Assembly (NCBI RefSeq): GCF_944390845.1
Contig: NZ_CALXRM010000025.1
Span: forward strand, 1 to 42,554
DNA length: 42,554 nucleotides
Direction: 5' to 3'
Origin: an uncultured Brachyspira sp.
GTDB lineage: Bacteria; Spirochaetota; Brachyspiria; Brachyspirales; Brachyspiraceae
Shown: positions 34,554 through 42,554 of the stretch, piece by piece
How the letters are laid out: each line of letters starts with the position of its first letter
Position numbering within the stretch: the stretch's first letter is position 1
Translations under genes and position numbers: made by a program
Notes under the pieces: model-generated
What the model saw: the letters and a program-made list of their open reading frames with translations, nothing else
Databases searched by the model: none
What the model was told of the DNA's origin: nothing

Positions 34554-35987
34554 ATGAGAAAAACTAAAATAATAGCGACTTTAGGCCCTAGATGGTCTAG
34601 TGAAGATATGGTAAAAAAGATTATAGAGAATGGTGCTGATGTATGCAGATTAAACTTTTCTTTTGGTACTTATGATGAGCATTTGGAAAGAATCAATATA
34701 ATAAGAAAAGTTTCAAATGATTTAAAAAAGCCTGTGGCTATACTTGCAGATTTACAAGGTCCTAAAATAAGAATAGGAAAATTAAAAGAACCTATTACAG
34801 TAAAAGAGGGCGATACAGTAAAATTAAGCGGTTATAAAGAAACAAATGATGAAAGTATAATTCCTACAACTCATAGTAATATAGCTCATGATGTAAAAAA
34901 TGGATCTATGCTTTTGATAGCAGATGGAACAATACAATTAATAGTAGAATCTAGTGATGAAGCTTCAAAACTTGTTGTATGTAAAGTTATAACCGGAGGA
35001 ACTATATTAAGCAGTAAAGGTATTAATTTGCCGGGAGCACATGTTACAACAGAAGTTTTAACGGAAAAAGATGTTAACGATGCTTTATTTGCTGCAAAAA
35101 ATGGTGTTAATTATTTAGGAATGAGCTTTGTAAGAAGAGATGAAGATGTAATCAGACTTAGAAAGATTTTAGATGATAATAATTTACAGCATGTTGGAAT
35201 AGTATCTAAAATAGAAAATACTGAATCTTTAGAAAATTTAGAAAATATAATAAAGCATTCTGATGGTGTTATGGTAGCTAGAGGAGATTTAGGTGTTGAA
35301 ATACCTTTTGGAGAAGTACCAGTTTGGCAAAAGAAAATATTAAAAATGGCTAACAATATGGGTAAAATTACAATAATAGCTACTCAAATGCTTGAAAGTA
35401 TGACAAAAAGCCCTGTTCCTTCAAGAGCTGAAGCAAGCGATGTCGCTAATGCTGTTTTAGATGGTACCGATGTTGTTATGATGTCTGCAGAAACTGCTTC
35501 TGGTGATTATCCGGTAGAATCAGTAAAAGCTATGGTTTCTATAGTTGAAGCTGCTGAAAAATCTATTGTAAAAACATCTCATGAAAATATGACATATTTA
35601 GACAGAGGCCTTAATGATGCTTTGGCAGATAGTGCATCTTATTTATCATATAGTTTGCCTAATAAAATAATAATAGCTCTTTCAAGGTCTGGAAGAACAG
35701 TTAAAAATTTATCTAAGAAAAGACCAAAAACTCCTATTGTATTTATGTCAGCTGATAGTAATTTATGTAATAGTCTTGCTATATGTCATAATGTTTATAC
35801 TATAAATATGCCTGAAGATTTGAACTTTAGTGCAGGTATTAGTCATAGCGGTCAAATTGATATACTTGAAGATACTTTAGTTAAACATAATTTGGCTTCA
35901 CATGGAGATACAGCTATACTTGTCAGCGGCAGTAAATGGCAGGGAAGATGGCAGGAAAATAGTGTTCGTATAGTTACAATACACTAA
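34554..35987 (+). CDS. pyk: Pyruvate kinase
   Basis: Last step of glycolysis: phosphoenolpyruvate plus ADP to pyruvate and ATP. The 477-residue protein shows RKTKIIATLGP, the Arg32/Asn34/Ser36 set in CRLNFSFG (the common His after Ser is Phe here), the catalytic Lys in VSKIENTESL, the metal site in MVARGDLGVEIP, and the signature IIATQMLESM. The C-terminal regulatory domain is present (SRSGRTVKNL and VSGSK). It has an AAAGGAAG Shine-Dalgarno and a factor-independent terminator. Confidence 0.96.
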   Translation: MRKTKIIATLGPRWSSEDMVKKIIENGADVCRLNFSFGTYDEHLERINIIRKVSNDLKKPVAILADLQGPKIRIGKLKEPITVKEGDTVKLSGYKETNDESIIPTTHSNIAHDVKNGSMLLIADGTIQLIVESSDEASKLVVCKVITGGTILSSKGINLPGAHVTTEVLTEKDVNDALFAAKNGVNYLGMSFVRRDEDVIRLRKILDDNNLQHVGIVSKIENTESLENLENIIKHSDGVMVARGDLGVEIPFGEVPVWQKKILKMANNMGKITIIATQMLESMTKSPVPSRAEASDVANAVLDGTDVVMMSAETASGDYPVESVKAMVSIVEAAEKSIVKTSHENMTYLDRGLNDALADSASYLSYSLPNKIIIALSRSGRTVKNLSKKRPKTPIVFMSADSNLCNSLAICHNVYTINMPEDLNFSAGISHSGQIDILEDTLVKHNLASHGDTAILVSGSKWQGRWQENSVRIVTIH

Positions 35988-36007
35988 TATCAATATTATG
36001 AAATTTT

Positions 36008-36038
36008 AAGGATCACTATATTTAGTGGTCCTTTTTTT
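36008..36038 (+). terminator. Terminator of pyk
   Basis: An 11-bp stem with one G-U pair (36008-36018 with 36023-36033), 4-base loop, followed by seven T. Confidence 0.88.
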
Positions 36039-36132
36039 ATAATAAATTTAAATATTTTTATTATTACTGCTTGAAGTAATATTTTTATGATGTATAATAT
36101 TTGAATTAAAATAATTGTATGGAGTTGCTATT

Positions 36133-37524
36133 ATGCATAATGAAAAGAGGGAAAGATTATCAAACAGGCTCGGTTTTTTATTAGTATCAGCAGGCTGTGC
36201 TATAGGGCTTGGAAATATATGGCGATTCCCTTACATAACAGGTAAATATGGCGGAGCTGCATTTGTACTTATTTATTTAATATGTTTAGCAGTTGTAGGT
36301 CTTCCAATACTAATAATGGAATTCAGTATAGGACGTGCTGGTCAAAGAGATATTGCAGGTTCTTATAAAGTATTAGAAAAAGAAGGTTCAAAATGGCATC
36401 TAATAGGATATGTACAAATGCTTGGCTGTCTTATACTGATGATGTTTTATACCAGTGTTACAGGCTGGACTATTACTTATGCTTATTATATGGCTACTGG
36501 TGCTACATTAGGATTAAGTCCAGATGGAGTTGCACAGTTCTTTGGAAATATGCTTTCTAATCCTAAAGTAATGGTTATAAGTTTATTTATAGCTGTATTT
36601 TTAGGGACATTGATATGTTTTAAAGGTCTTCAGGGCGGAGTTGAAAAATCTTCTAAATTTATGATGTCATCATTATTTGTTATAGTTATAGTTCTTATAA
36701 TAAGATCTGTAACTTTAGATGGTGCTATAGAAGGCATAAAATTCTATTTACTTCCAGATTTATCAAAGATGTTTAACGGAGGAATAGAGAATTTTTTTGA
36801 AGTTATATATGCCGCAGTTGGCCAGGCATTTTTTACATTGGGTATTGGTATAGGAAGCATGACTATATTTGGAAGTTATATAGGAAAAGAGAAATCTATT
36901 ACCAATGAATCTATAATAATAGTAATATTGGATACTTTAATAGCATTTCTTTCAGGTCTTGTAATATTTCCGGCATGTTTTGCTTTTGGAGTAAATCCGG
37001 GAGAAGGTGCCGGACTTGCATTCGTTACATTGCCTAATATATTTAATTCTATGCCTTTGCCTAGATTATGGGGAACATTGTTCTTTATTTTCTTATCAAT
37101 GGCTGCTTTAACTACTGTTGTTACAGTATTTGAAAATTTGATTGCATTTACAATGTCAGAATTTAATATGAAGCGTAATAAAGCATCTATAATAGTTGGT
37201 ATAGTTGTATTTATATGTTCTTTAAGTACTGCTTTGGGTTTTAATGTTTTATCATTTATTCAGCCTATGGGAGCGAATACAAGCTTCTTAGATTTATTTG
37301 ATTTTATAGTTAGTTATAATTTAGTTGAGCTTGGAGGAATATATATAATAATATTCTGCGTATCTAAATATGGCTGGGGCTGGAATAATTTCTTGCAAGA
37401 AGTTGATTCTGGTACCGGAATCAAGTTTCCAAATTCTTCAAGATTTTATGTAACTTATGTTCTTCCAATAATATTATTTGCTATGTTTATTATTAATTAT
37501 ATATATAAATTTTTTATTAATTAA
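36133..37524 (+). CDS. Sodium-dependent neurotransmitter:symporter (NSS) family transporter
   Basis: Inner-membrane Na+-coupled transporter of the NSS (LeuT-like) family, most likely for amino acids or tryptophan-type substrates. The 463-residue protein opens with the family signature RLGFLLVSAGCAIGLGNIWRFPYITGKYGGAAF, the unwound TM1 with sodium ligands, followed by PILIMEFSIGR. Eleven to twelve helices are predicted; eukaryotic-type glycosylated loops are absent. I start at ATG 36133 with GGAG at 36121-36124; the TTG frame from 36115 is unlikely. It is monocistronic between two terminators. Confidence 0.92.
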   Translation: MHNEKRERLSNRLGFLLVSAGCAIGLGNIWRFPYITGKYGGAAFVLIYLICLAVVGLPILIMEFSIGRAGQRDIAGSYKVLEKEGSKWHLIGYVQMLGCLILMMFYTSVTGWTITYAYYMATGATLGLSPDGVAQFFGNMLSNPKVMVISLFIAVFLGTLICFKGLQGGVEKSSKFMMSSLFVIVIVLIIRSVTLDGAIEGIKFYLLPDLSKMFNGGIENFFEVIYAAVGQAFFTLGIGIGSMTIFGSYIGKEKSITNESIIIVILDTLIAFLSGLVIFPACFAFGVNPGEGAGLAFVTLPNIFNSMPLPRLWGTLFFIFLSMAALTTVVTVFENLIAFTMSEFNMKRNKASIIVGIVVFICSLSTALGFNVLSFIQPMGANTSFLDLFDFIVSYNLVELGGIYIIIFCVSKYGWGWNNFLQEVDSGTGIKFPNSSRFYVTYVLPIILFAMFIINYIYKFFIN

Positions 37525-37544
37525 ACTACTATATTAAATATAAT

Positions 37545-37573
37545 AGCCAAGTACATTTTATGCTTGGCTTTAT
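37545..37573 (+). terminator. Terminator of the NSS transporter gene
   Basis: Stem AGCCAAG/CTTGGCT (37545-37551 with 37563-37569), extended by a G-T and an A-T pair, followed by TTATTT. Confidence 0.75.
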
Positions 37574-37624
37574 TTATAAAAAATATTATTATTGTAAATA
37601 TAAATTATTTTTTTGAGTTTTTTT

Positions 37625-38407
37625 ATGACTGGTATTTATTTCAGCGGTACAGGCAATAGTAAATATTGTTTGGAATATTTTTTGGAATGCTATACTGATA
37701 ATTATAAAATATTTTCTGTAGAAGAATTAAATAATAATAAAGAATTAATTAATGAAATTTCTAATGATGAAAATATATTTATTTCTTATCCTATTTATTT
37801 TAGTTCAGTACCTAGAATATTAATGGAGTTTGTGAATAGTAATGGAAGTATTTTTAATAATAAAAAAGTATTTATAATAGCTACTATGTATATGTTCAGC
37901 GGTGATGGTGCTGGAGTATTGGCAAGAGAATTAAAAAAATATAAAGCTAATATAATTGGAGCAATTCATTTAAAAATGCCTGATTCTATAAGCGATGGAA
38001 AATTTACCTGCAAAACTATAGAAAATAACACCAATATGATAAGAAAAACAAAATTAAAAATAGAGGAAACAGTAAAATTATTAAAAAATGGGAAATATCC
38101 AAAAGACGGACTTAGTTTTTTAAGTTTTATGCTTGGATATTTATCTCAAAGAGCTTGGTTTGGTAATAGAGATTTTAGTAATAAATTAAAAATAGATGTA
38201 AGTAAATGTATAGGATGCGGAAAATGTGTTAAATTATGTCCTATGAAAAATTTAAATTTGAATGAAAATAAAAAGGCTTGCAGTAATCATAATTGTACTT
38301 TGTGTTATAGATGTGTAAATGAATGTCCGGTTCAGGCTATTACTTTGCTTGGTAAAAAAGTTTTTTCACAATATAGCATTAAGGACTGTTTAAATTTACT
38401 GAAATAG
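37625..38407 (+). CDS. EFR1-type flavodoxin-ferredoxin fusion
   Basis: A 260-residue electron-transfer protein. The N-terminus MTGIYFSGTGNSKYC is a flavodoxin-type FMN phosphate loop, and the first 150 residues follow the flavodoxin fold. The C-terminus holds a double ferredoxin cluster: Cys195, Cys198, Cys201 and Cys205, then Cys224, Cys227, Cys230 and Cys234 (CIGCGKCVKLCP; CTLCYRCVNECP), enough for two [4Fe-4S] clusters. Cys219 is extra. It matches the EFR1 family of anaerobes. Partner and donor unknown. I start at ATG 37625 so that the FMN loop sits at the N-terminus; the TTG at 37613 is possible. Confidence 0.88.
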   Translation: MTGIYFSGTGNSKYCLEYFLECYTDNYKIFSVEELNNNKELINEISNDENIFISYPIYFSSVPRILMEFVNSNGSIFNNKKVFIIATMYMFSGDGAGVLARELKKYKANIIGAIHLKMPDSISDGKFTCKTIENNTNMIRKTKLKIEETVKLLKNGKYPKDGLSFLSFMLGYLSQRAWFGNRDFSNKLKIDVSKCIGCGKCVKLCPMKNLNLNENKKACSNHNCTLCYRCVNECPVQAITLLGKKVFSQYSIKDCLNLLK

Positions 38408-38447
38408 TTTGATATTTATTGTATAAATTTTAGGAGCTGATAATTAA

Positions 38448-38870
38448 ATGACAGATGAGGAAATATATCAAAAAGTAGAAAAAAGATTTTATTCTCAAGA
38501 TTTTTTGTCTTTCGTTGGAATGAAACTGGAGCATGTTGAAAGAGGCAAGGTTATAATATCATGCGAAAATAAAAAAGAGTTTTCTCAGTATTTAGGCTAT
38601 ATGCATGGCGGAATGGTTGCTGCTTTGGCTGATACTGCAGGAGGTAATGCTGCTTCTACCGTTCTTGAAAAAGGAAAAGGAGTAGTAACTTCCGAATTGA
38701 AAATACATTTTTTAAAGCCTGTTGTTTGTAAAAAAGTAATAGCAGTAGGCGAGGTTATTAGTGAGGGAAAAAATCTCATTATAGTAGAATCAGTAGTGAA
38801 AGATGAAGAAGATAATATGCTTTCAAAAATGATAGCAACTATGTTTGTAATTGATACTTCTTTAAAATAA
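38448..38870 (+). CDS. PaaI-family hotdog-fold thioesterase
   Basis: A 140-residue acyl-CoA thioesterase-like protein. The family core HGGMVAALADTAGG (53-66) with the helix-N-terminal His-Gly-Gly and Asp62 is intact, followed by the strands TSELKIHFLKP and AVGEVISEGKN. Such enzymes cleave short- or aromatic acyl-CoA esters; the substrate cannot be told. AGGAG lies well spaced upstream. It may be co-transcribed with the EFR1 gene, 40 bases upstream. Confidence 0.87.
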   Translation: MTDEEIYQKVEKRFYSQDFLSFVGMKLEHVERGKVIISCENKKEFSQYLGYMHGGMVAALADTAGGNAASTVLEKGKGVVTSELKIHFLKPVVCKKVIAVGEVISEGKNLIIVESVVKDEEDNMLSKMIATMFVIDTSLK

Positions 38871-38979
38871 TATTTTTATATTTAAAATACAAAAATTATT
38901 AATATTTTATTTTATGAATTTAATATATTTTAAAAGCTAATAATTTTTAATAATAAATAATTTTTATGGAGTTTTTAAT

Positions 38980-39771
38980 ATGATTATAGGTTTTATTGGT
39001 GCTGGTGCTATGGGCGGAGCTTTAATAGAAGGATTTATTAAATCTGGAATAGAGTATACAAATATCATAGCAAGCGTAAAAACTATGGAAAAAAAAGATT
39101 ATCTTGAAAAGAATTTAGGAATAAAAGTTTATACTGACAATAGAAAAGTAGCTTCTGAGGCTGATGTATTATTTATAGCAGTTAAGCCGTATATGGTTAG
39201 AGCTGTAGCTGCTGAAATATCATCATCTATTAAAGTTGGTGCTACAATAATAAGTGTTGCTGCTTCTATATCTAAAAAAGATTTAGCTATGTATTTTAAC
39301 GGAAGCAGAATAGTAAGAATAATGCCTAATACACCTGTAAAAACTTGTAATGGTTTTATATCCGTTGTAGAAACAGAAAATAAAGTTGTGGAAAATGGTG
39401 TTGTAGAGCTATTAAAACGTGTTGGAATGGTTAAGGTGATCAAAGAAGAACAAATACATGCTTATAATGCTATGGCCGGATGTTCTCCTGCATTTATGTA
39501 TATATTAATAGAGGCTATGAGTGATGCTGGTGTAGTTATGGGAATAGACAGAAAAACTTCTATAGAAATGGCTGCTCAAGTATTTAAAGGTACAGGAGCA
39601 ATGGTTTTAGAGTCTGGAAAGCACCCAGCACAATTAAAAGACGGAGTATGTACACCTGGCGGACTTACTATTAAAGGTGTTGAAGTATTAGAGGAAAAAG
39701 GACTTAGAAGCGGACTTATAGAAAGTGTTATTGCTAGTTATAATAAGTCAATAGAAAGTGAAAAAAAGTAA
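38980..39771 (+). CDS. proC: Pyrroline-5-carboxylate reductase
   Basis: Final step of proline synthesis: reduces pyrroline-5-carboxylate with NAD(P)H. The 263-residue protein has the Rossmann loop GAGAMGG (7-13), the mid-protein RIMPNTPVKTCNG, and the C-terminal P5CR signature region with AGCSPAFMYILIEAMSDAGV and CTPGGLTIKGVEVLEEKG. GGAG precedes the ATG. proB, the first step of the pathway, is 1.5 kb downstream on the other strand; proA is not in the window. Confidence 0.96.
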   Translation: MIIGFIGAGAMGGALIEGFIKSGIEYTNIIASVKTMEKKDYLEKNLGIKVYTDNRKVASEADVLFIAVKPYMVRAVAAEISSSIKVGATIISVAASISKKDLAMYFNGSRIVRIMPNTPVKTCNGFISVVETENKVVENGVVELLKRVGMVKVIKEEQIHAYNAMAGCSPAFMYILIEAMSDAGVVMGIDRKTSIEMAAQVFKGTGAMVLESGKHPAQLKDGVCTPGGLTIKGVEVLEEKGLRSGLIESVIASYNKSIESEKK

Positions 39772-39854
39772 AAATTGTACTATAATATATATACAATAAA
39801 TAATTTTTTGTATGAAATAAACAAAATTATGATAATCAAATTAAAAAATTCTAT

Positions 39855-39882
39855 TTGACTTTTTTAATTCAATTATTATAAT
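39855..39882 (+). promoter_or_regulatory. Promoter of the response regulator-galT pair
   Basis: TTGACT (39855-39860), 16 bases, then perfect TATAAT (39877-39882). The transcript starts near 39889, about 20 bases before the ATG. Confidence 0.7.
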
Positions 39883-39909
39883 ATGAATATAAGATATATG
39901 GAGTAAAAT

Positions 39910-40272
39910 ATGCCTAAGAAAACAATTTTAGTTTTAGACGATGAAAAGAGCATTAGAACTCTCTTTGAAGAAGAGTTTAAAGATGAGGGATATGATGTAG
40001 TATCCACTGATAGTGGAGAAGAAGCCTTAGAAATGCTTGACAAAGGTACTCCTCATATTGATTTGATAACTTTGGATATAAAAATGCCAAAAATGGACGG
40101 TTTAGACTTTTTAGCCAAAGTTAGAGAGAAACATAGAGAGTTACCAATTATAATATGTACAGCTTATAACAATTATAGACATGAGTTCTCTGTTTGGAAT
40201 GCTGACGGTTATATATTAAAATCTGGTAATCTTACAGAGATTAAGGACAAGATAAAGAGACTTATAGGTTAA
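39910..40272 (+). CDS. Stand-alone response regulator receiver protein
   Basis: A 120-residue CheY-like receiver with no output domain. The acidic pocket Asp10/Asp11, the phosphoacceptor Asp56 (LDIKMPKMDG), the switch Thr84 and the conserved Lys104 are all present. No histidine kinase lies nearby, so its donor is encoded elsewhere; a Spo0F-like phosphorelay or CheY-like role is possible. GGAG at 39900-39903. galT follows after 9 bases and is probably co-transcribed. Confidence 0.88.
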   Translation: MPKKTILVLDDEKSIRTLFEEEFKDEGYDVVSTDSGEEALEMLDKGTPHIDLITLDIKMPKMDGLDFLAKVREKHRELPIIICTAYNNYRHEFSVWNADGYILKSGNLTEIKDKIKRLIG

Positions 40273-40281
40273 ATATTTTTT

Positions 40282-41283
40282 ATGCCACATATTCGTAAAG
40301 ACCCTGTAACAAAGCAGTCTGTTATTATTTCATCGGAAAGGACAGGAAGACCTAGTGATTATGTTAATATGAATGAAAAGCATGTAGCTAATTCTGAATT
40401 AAGTTGTCCTTTTTGCCGCGGCCATGAGATGAAAACACCTGATCCTGTTTATACGGTTTATGCTGAACAGGAAGAAATTTGGCAGGTCAGAATAGTGCCT
40501 AATAAATATCCCATAATATCTGAAACTCGTGAAAATGAATTGCCTAAAACAAATAAGCTTTTTTGTGCAAGCAGTTCTAAAGGGTTTCATGATGTTATTA
40601 TAGAACACCCTAATCATCATTTTAATTTTTATCATGCTCAAACAGAGGATTTTTTCTATATATTTAAAGCAGTAATGATGAGGCTTAAAGATTTAGCTAA
40701 AAATAAAGATATGTTATACAGCCTTCATTTTAAAAATTTCGGACCTGAAGCTGGTGCCAGTCTTTCCCATTCCCACTCACAAATTATTACAACACCTTTC
40801 ATACCTATACAAATGCTTGATGAAATTAACGGTGCTTTAGAATATTATAATGAAAATCAAAGATGTGTTTATTGTGATATAATAAAAGAAGAAAAAATAA
40901 TTAATAAAAGAGTTATATGTGAAAATGACAGTTTTATAGCTATTTCTCCTTTTGCCTCAAGGTCGCCTTATCAAATATATGTAATACCTAAACAGCATTC
41001 AAACAGTATAACTTATGCATCTAGTCCTCAAATATTAGATTTTGCTAGTTTACTTAAGAATATATTTGATAGATTGTATAAACTTCTTGGTGAAGTAAGT
41101 TTCAATTATGTGCTTCATACACTTTTGCCAGTACTTGAAAATAAATATGATCATTCAAGTCATTGGTTTCTAGATATAATGCCAAAAATGAGTAAATTGG
41201 CAGGTTATGAATTAGGAAGCGGAGTATTTATTAATTCAATTACACCTGAAGATGCTACCGAACACCTTAAATCTGTATTATAA
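40282..41283 (+). CDS. galT: Galactose-1-phosphate uridylyltransferase GalT
   Basis: Swaps the sugar of UDP-glucose for galactose 1-phosphate in the Leloir pathway, through a uridylylated His. The 333-residue HIT-superfamily enzyme shows the first zinc pair Cys42/Cys45 (CPFC), a His near 112, and the motif HSHSQ (163-167). By alignment with E. coli His164-Pro-His166, His163 is the zinc ligand and His165 the nucleophile, with Pro replaced by Ser. A second CVYC pair follows at 195-198. The substrate could be another sugar 1-phosphate, but galK in the window supports GalT. Its stop overlaps the end of proB by 6 bases. Confidence 0.88.
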   Translation: MPHIRKDPVTKQSVIISSERTGRPSDYVNMNEKHVANSELSCPFCRGHEMKTPDPVYTVYAEQEEIWQVRIVPNKYPIISETRENELPKTNKLFCASSSKGFHDVIIEHPNHHFNFYHAQTEDFFYIFKAVMMRLKDLAKNKDMLYSLHFKNFGPEAGASLSHSHSQIITTPFIPIQMLDEINGALEYYNENQRCVYCDIIKEEKIINKRVICENDSFIAISPFASRSPYQIYVIPKQHSNSITYASSPQILDFASLLKNIFDRLYKLLGEVSFNYVLHTLLPVLENKYDHSSHWFLDIMPKMSKLAGYELGSGVFINSITPEDATEHLKSVL

Positions 41284-42423
41284 TATTACTATATAATCTC
41301 TAGTAATAACAGCATCGTAATTTTTATATCCCAATATTTTTAATATATCATCAGAATGATGGCCTATTATTTTTTCTACATCATCAGAGTTATAATTGAT
41401 TATACCTCTTGCAAATTCATTTCCGCTTTCATCTACAATGCTTACTATATCGCCTTTTTTGAATGTATTAACTACTTTTATTACACCTATAGGAAGTAAA
41501 CTTGATTCTTTTTCTAAAACTGCCTTTTTAGCTCCGGCATTTACTATTAATTTTCCTATTATAGTTGTAGCATAAGCAATCCATCTTTTTTTAGTGGAAA
41601 GTTCGCTTGTTTCTTCAACAGGGTAGAATATTGTTTTATCTTTAGTTTCAAATATATCATTAAGAACATTAGGTCTTTTTCCATTTGCTATGAATAATGC
41701 ACATCCGGATCTTGTAACTATTTTAGCAGCCTGAAGTTTTGTTTTCATTCCGCCTCGTCCGCCTTTAGAAGCATCAAGACCTAAACTTTCTATTTCCTTT
41801 GTTACTTCAAATACTTCATGTATGAATTTAGCATTAGGATTAGTTTTAGGATTATCATCATAAAGACCATTTATATCAGAAAGTATTATAAGTAAATTAG
41901 CATCTAGTTCGCTTGCTACTAAAGCAGATAGTTTATCATTATCAGAAAAACTTATTTGTGTAACATCATATAATTGTTTAAGTTCATCACTAGAAACTGT
42001 GTCGTTTTCATTTATTATAGGTATAACTTTATATTTTAAAAGCATACTTAATGTAGAATTAAGATTTAAATATCTTCTTCTATTAGAAAAATCTTCTTCA
42101 GTTAATAGAATTTGAGCTGTTACTATATCGAATTTTGAAAATCCGTCTTCATATATAGACATAAGCTGAGATTGTCCTATAGCAGCACAAGCCTGTTTTA
42201 GAGCAACTTCATCTAAATCTTTTACATTAATTTTTTTAGCACCAAGTCCAACAGCTCCGGAAGTTACTATTAAAACTTCTTTTCCCATTCTATGGAATTT
42301 TGCTATTGCCTCTATAAAAGAATATATTCTAGCTAATGAAATATATCCTTCATCATTTCTTAAAACATTTGTACCAAATTTGAATACTATTCTATTTATA
42401 TTGTTTAAATCTATCTTTTTCAT
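41278..42423 (-). CDS. proB: Glutamate 5-kinase with PUA domain
   Basis: First step of proline synthesis: ATP-dependent phosphorylation of glutamate. The 381-residue protein has an amino-acid-kinase domain (1-265) with KFGTNVL (15-21), VTSGAVGLG (53-61), NENDTVS (138-144) and the nucleotide loop GRGGMKTKL (222-230), followed by a PUA domain (about 290-375), which is the long ProB form. No clear Shine-Dalgarno precedes the ATG. The leader is about 55 bases from the right arm of the terminal repeat. It is convergent with galT, with overlapping ends. Confidence 0.96.
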   Translation of the reverse strand: MKKIDLNNINRIVFKFGTNVLRNDEGYISLARIYSFIEAIAKFHRMGKEVLIVTSGAVGLGAKKINVKDLDEVALKQACAAIGQSQLMSIYEDGFSKFDIVTAQILLTEEDFSNRRRYLNLNSTLSMLLKYKVIPIINENDTVSSDELKQLYDVTQISFSDNDKLSALVASELDANLLIILSDINGLYDDNPKTNPNAKFIHEVFEVTKEIESLGLDASKGGRGGMKTKLQAAKIVTRSGCALFIANGKRPNVLNDIFETKDKTIFYPVEETSELSTKKRWIAYATTIIGKLIVNAGAKKAVLEKESSLLPIGVIKVVNTFKKGDIVSIVDESGNEFARGIINYNSDDVEKIIGHHSDDILKILGYKNYDAVITRDYIVIL

Positions 42424-42478
42424 GCGAAGTATTATAAATTAAAAATTAAAAAAATAAAGTTATAATTTACTATTTATT

Positions 42479-42546
42479 TGTTTAAGAGCCATAGATATTG
42501 CACACTTTTATTTTAAAAAAAGAAGGTATTCCTTATAATTTAAATT
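42479..42546. repeat. Right arm of 68-bp terminal inverted repeat
   Basis: Reverse complement of 37-104 with a single mismatch. It lies 55 bases upstream of the proB start and, read on the minus strand, has the same orientation relative to proB as the left arm has to gmhA. Homology stops 36 bases from the left edge and 8 bases from the right edge of the window. No gene is seen in 42424-42554. Confidence 0.85.
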
Positions 42547-42554
42547 TCTAGAAA

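Noticed and set aside
1-42554. Composite transposon or genomic island bounded by the terminal inverted repeats
   Set aside because: Contents are housekeeping genes with uniform base composition; no transposase, integrase or target-site duplication is visible.

Overview
This window looks like a chromosomal segment from an intestinal spirochaete of the genus Brachyspira. The DNA is strongly AT-rich, A/T-ending codons dominate, intergenic spacers are nearly pure A+T, and spirochaete-style TPR, beta-barrel and membrane proteins sit among ordinary housekeeping genes. The genus call is by resemblance only; there is no rRNA or tRNA here to confirm it. I see no transposase, integrase, phage gene, tRNA, rRNA or CRISPR array.

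Layout from left to right. (1) 1-200: one arm of a 68-bp inverted repeat, then a promoter and gmhA. (2) 929-3344, minus strand: fatty-acid operon fabG-acpP-fabF, with a terminator hairpin between acpP and fabF. (3) 3345-4070: a non-coding block holding a dispersed repeat. (4) 4071-10985, minus strand: a tightly packed run (a spirochaete hypothetical, a TPR exported protein, a DUF721/DciA-like protein, a divergent sigma-70-like factor with a probable anti-sigma partner, Tag glycosylase, a double cyclic-nucleotide-binding-fold protein and a phosphohexomutase). (5) 10986-11685: a second diverged copy of the dispersed repeat. (6) 11686-16907: a UPF0597/cysteine desulfidase-like gene diverging from galK-prfB (prfB uses a programmed +1 frameshift), then two paralogous outer-membrane barrel genes. 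(7) 17023-20357, minus strand: ABC-2 exporter ATPase, permease, DUF4340 protein and a PgsA-like phosphatidyltransferase. (8) 20518-25640: ravA-viaA, rnc, a 69/70-bp tandem repeat array, and rpe placed directly behind the array. (9) 25725-34387: a large TPR membrane protein, a RarD-like transporter, two small exported proteins on the minus strand, an overlapping four-gene operon ending in rsmA, and a small exported protein. (10) 34554-42423: pyk, a sodium-dependent NSS transporter, an EFR1-type flavodoxin/ferredoxin protein, a PaaI-type thioesterase, proC, a stand-alone response regulator, galT, and proB on the opposite strand. The other arm of the inverted repeat lies upstream of proB.

Functional links inside the window: galK and galT are two Leloir-pathway steps but lie 26 kb apart; proB and proC are the first and last steps of proline synthesis and flank the response regulator and galT; fabG/acpP/fabF supply fatty-acid elongation and PgsA makes phosphatidylglycerol phosphate; gmhA and the phosphohexomutase feed sugar-phosphate precursors for the envelope. 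Several starts were moved from the longest possible reading frame on the evidence of Shine-Dalgarno sites, promoters and signal peptides; each case is noted in its entry.

Most unusual items: the tandem array touching the rpe start, the two-copy structured intergenic repeat with a conserved promoter-like edge, the near-perfect inverted repeat at both ends (in each case upstream of, and in the same orientation as, the neighbouring gene), the divergent sigma/anti-sigma-like pair, and the RavA protein with an Asn/Tyr-rich insertion.
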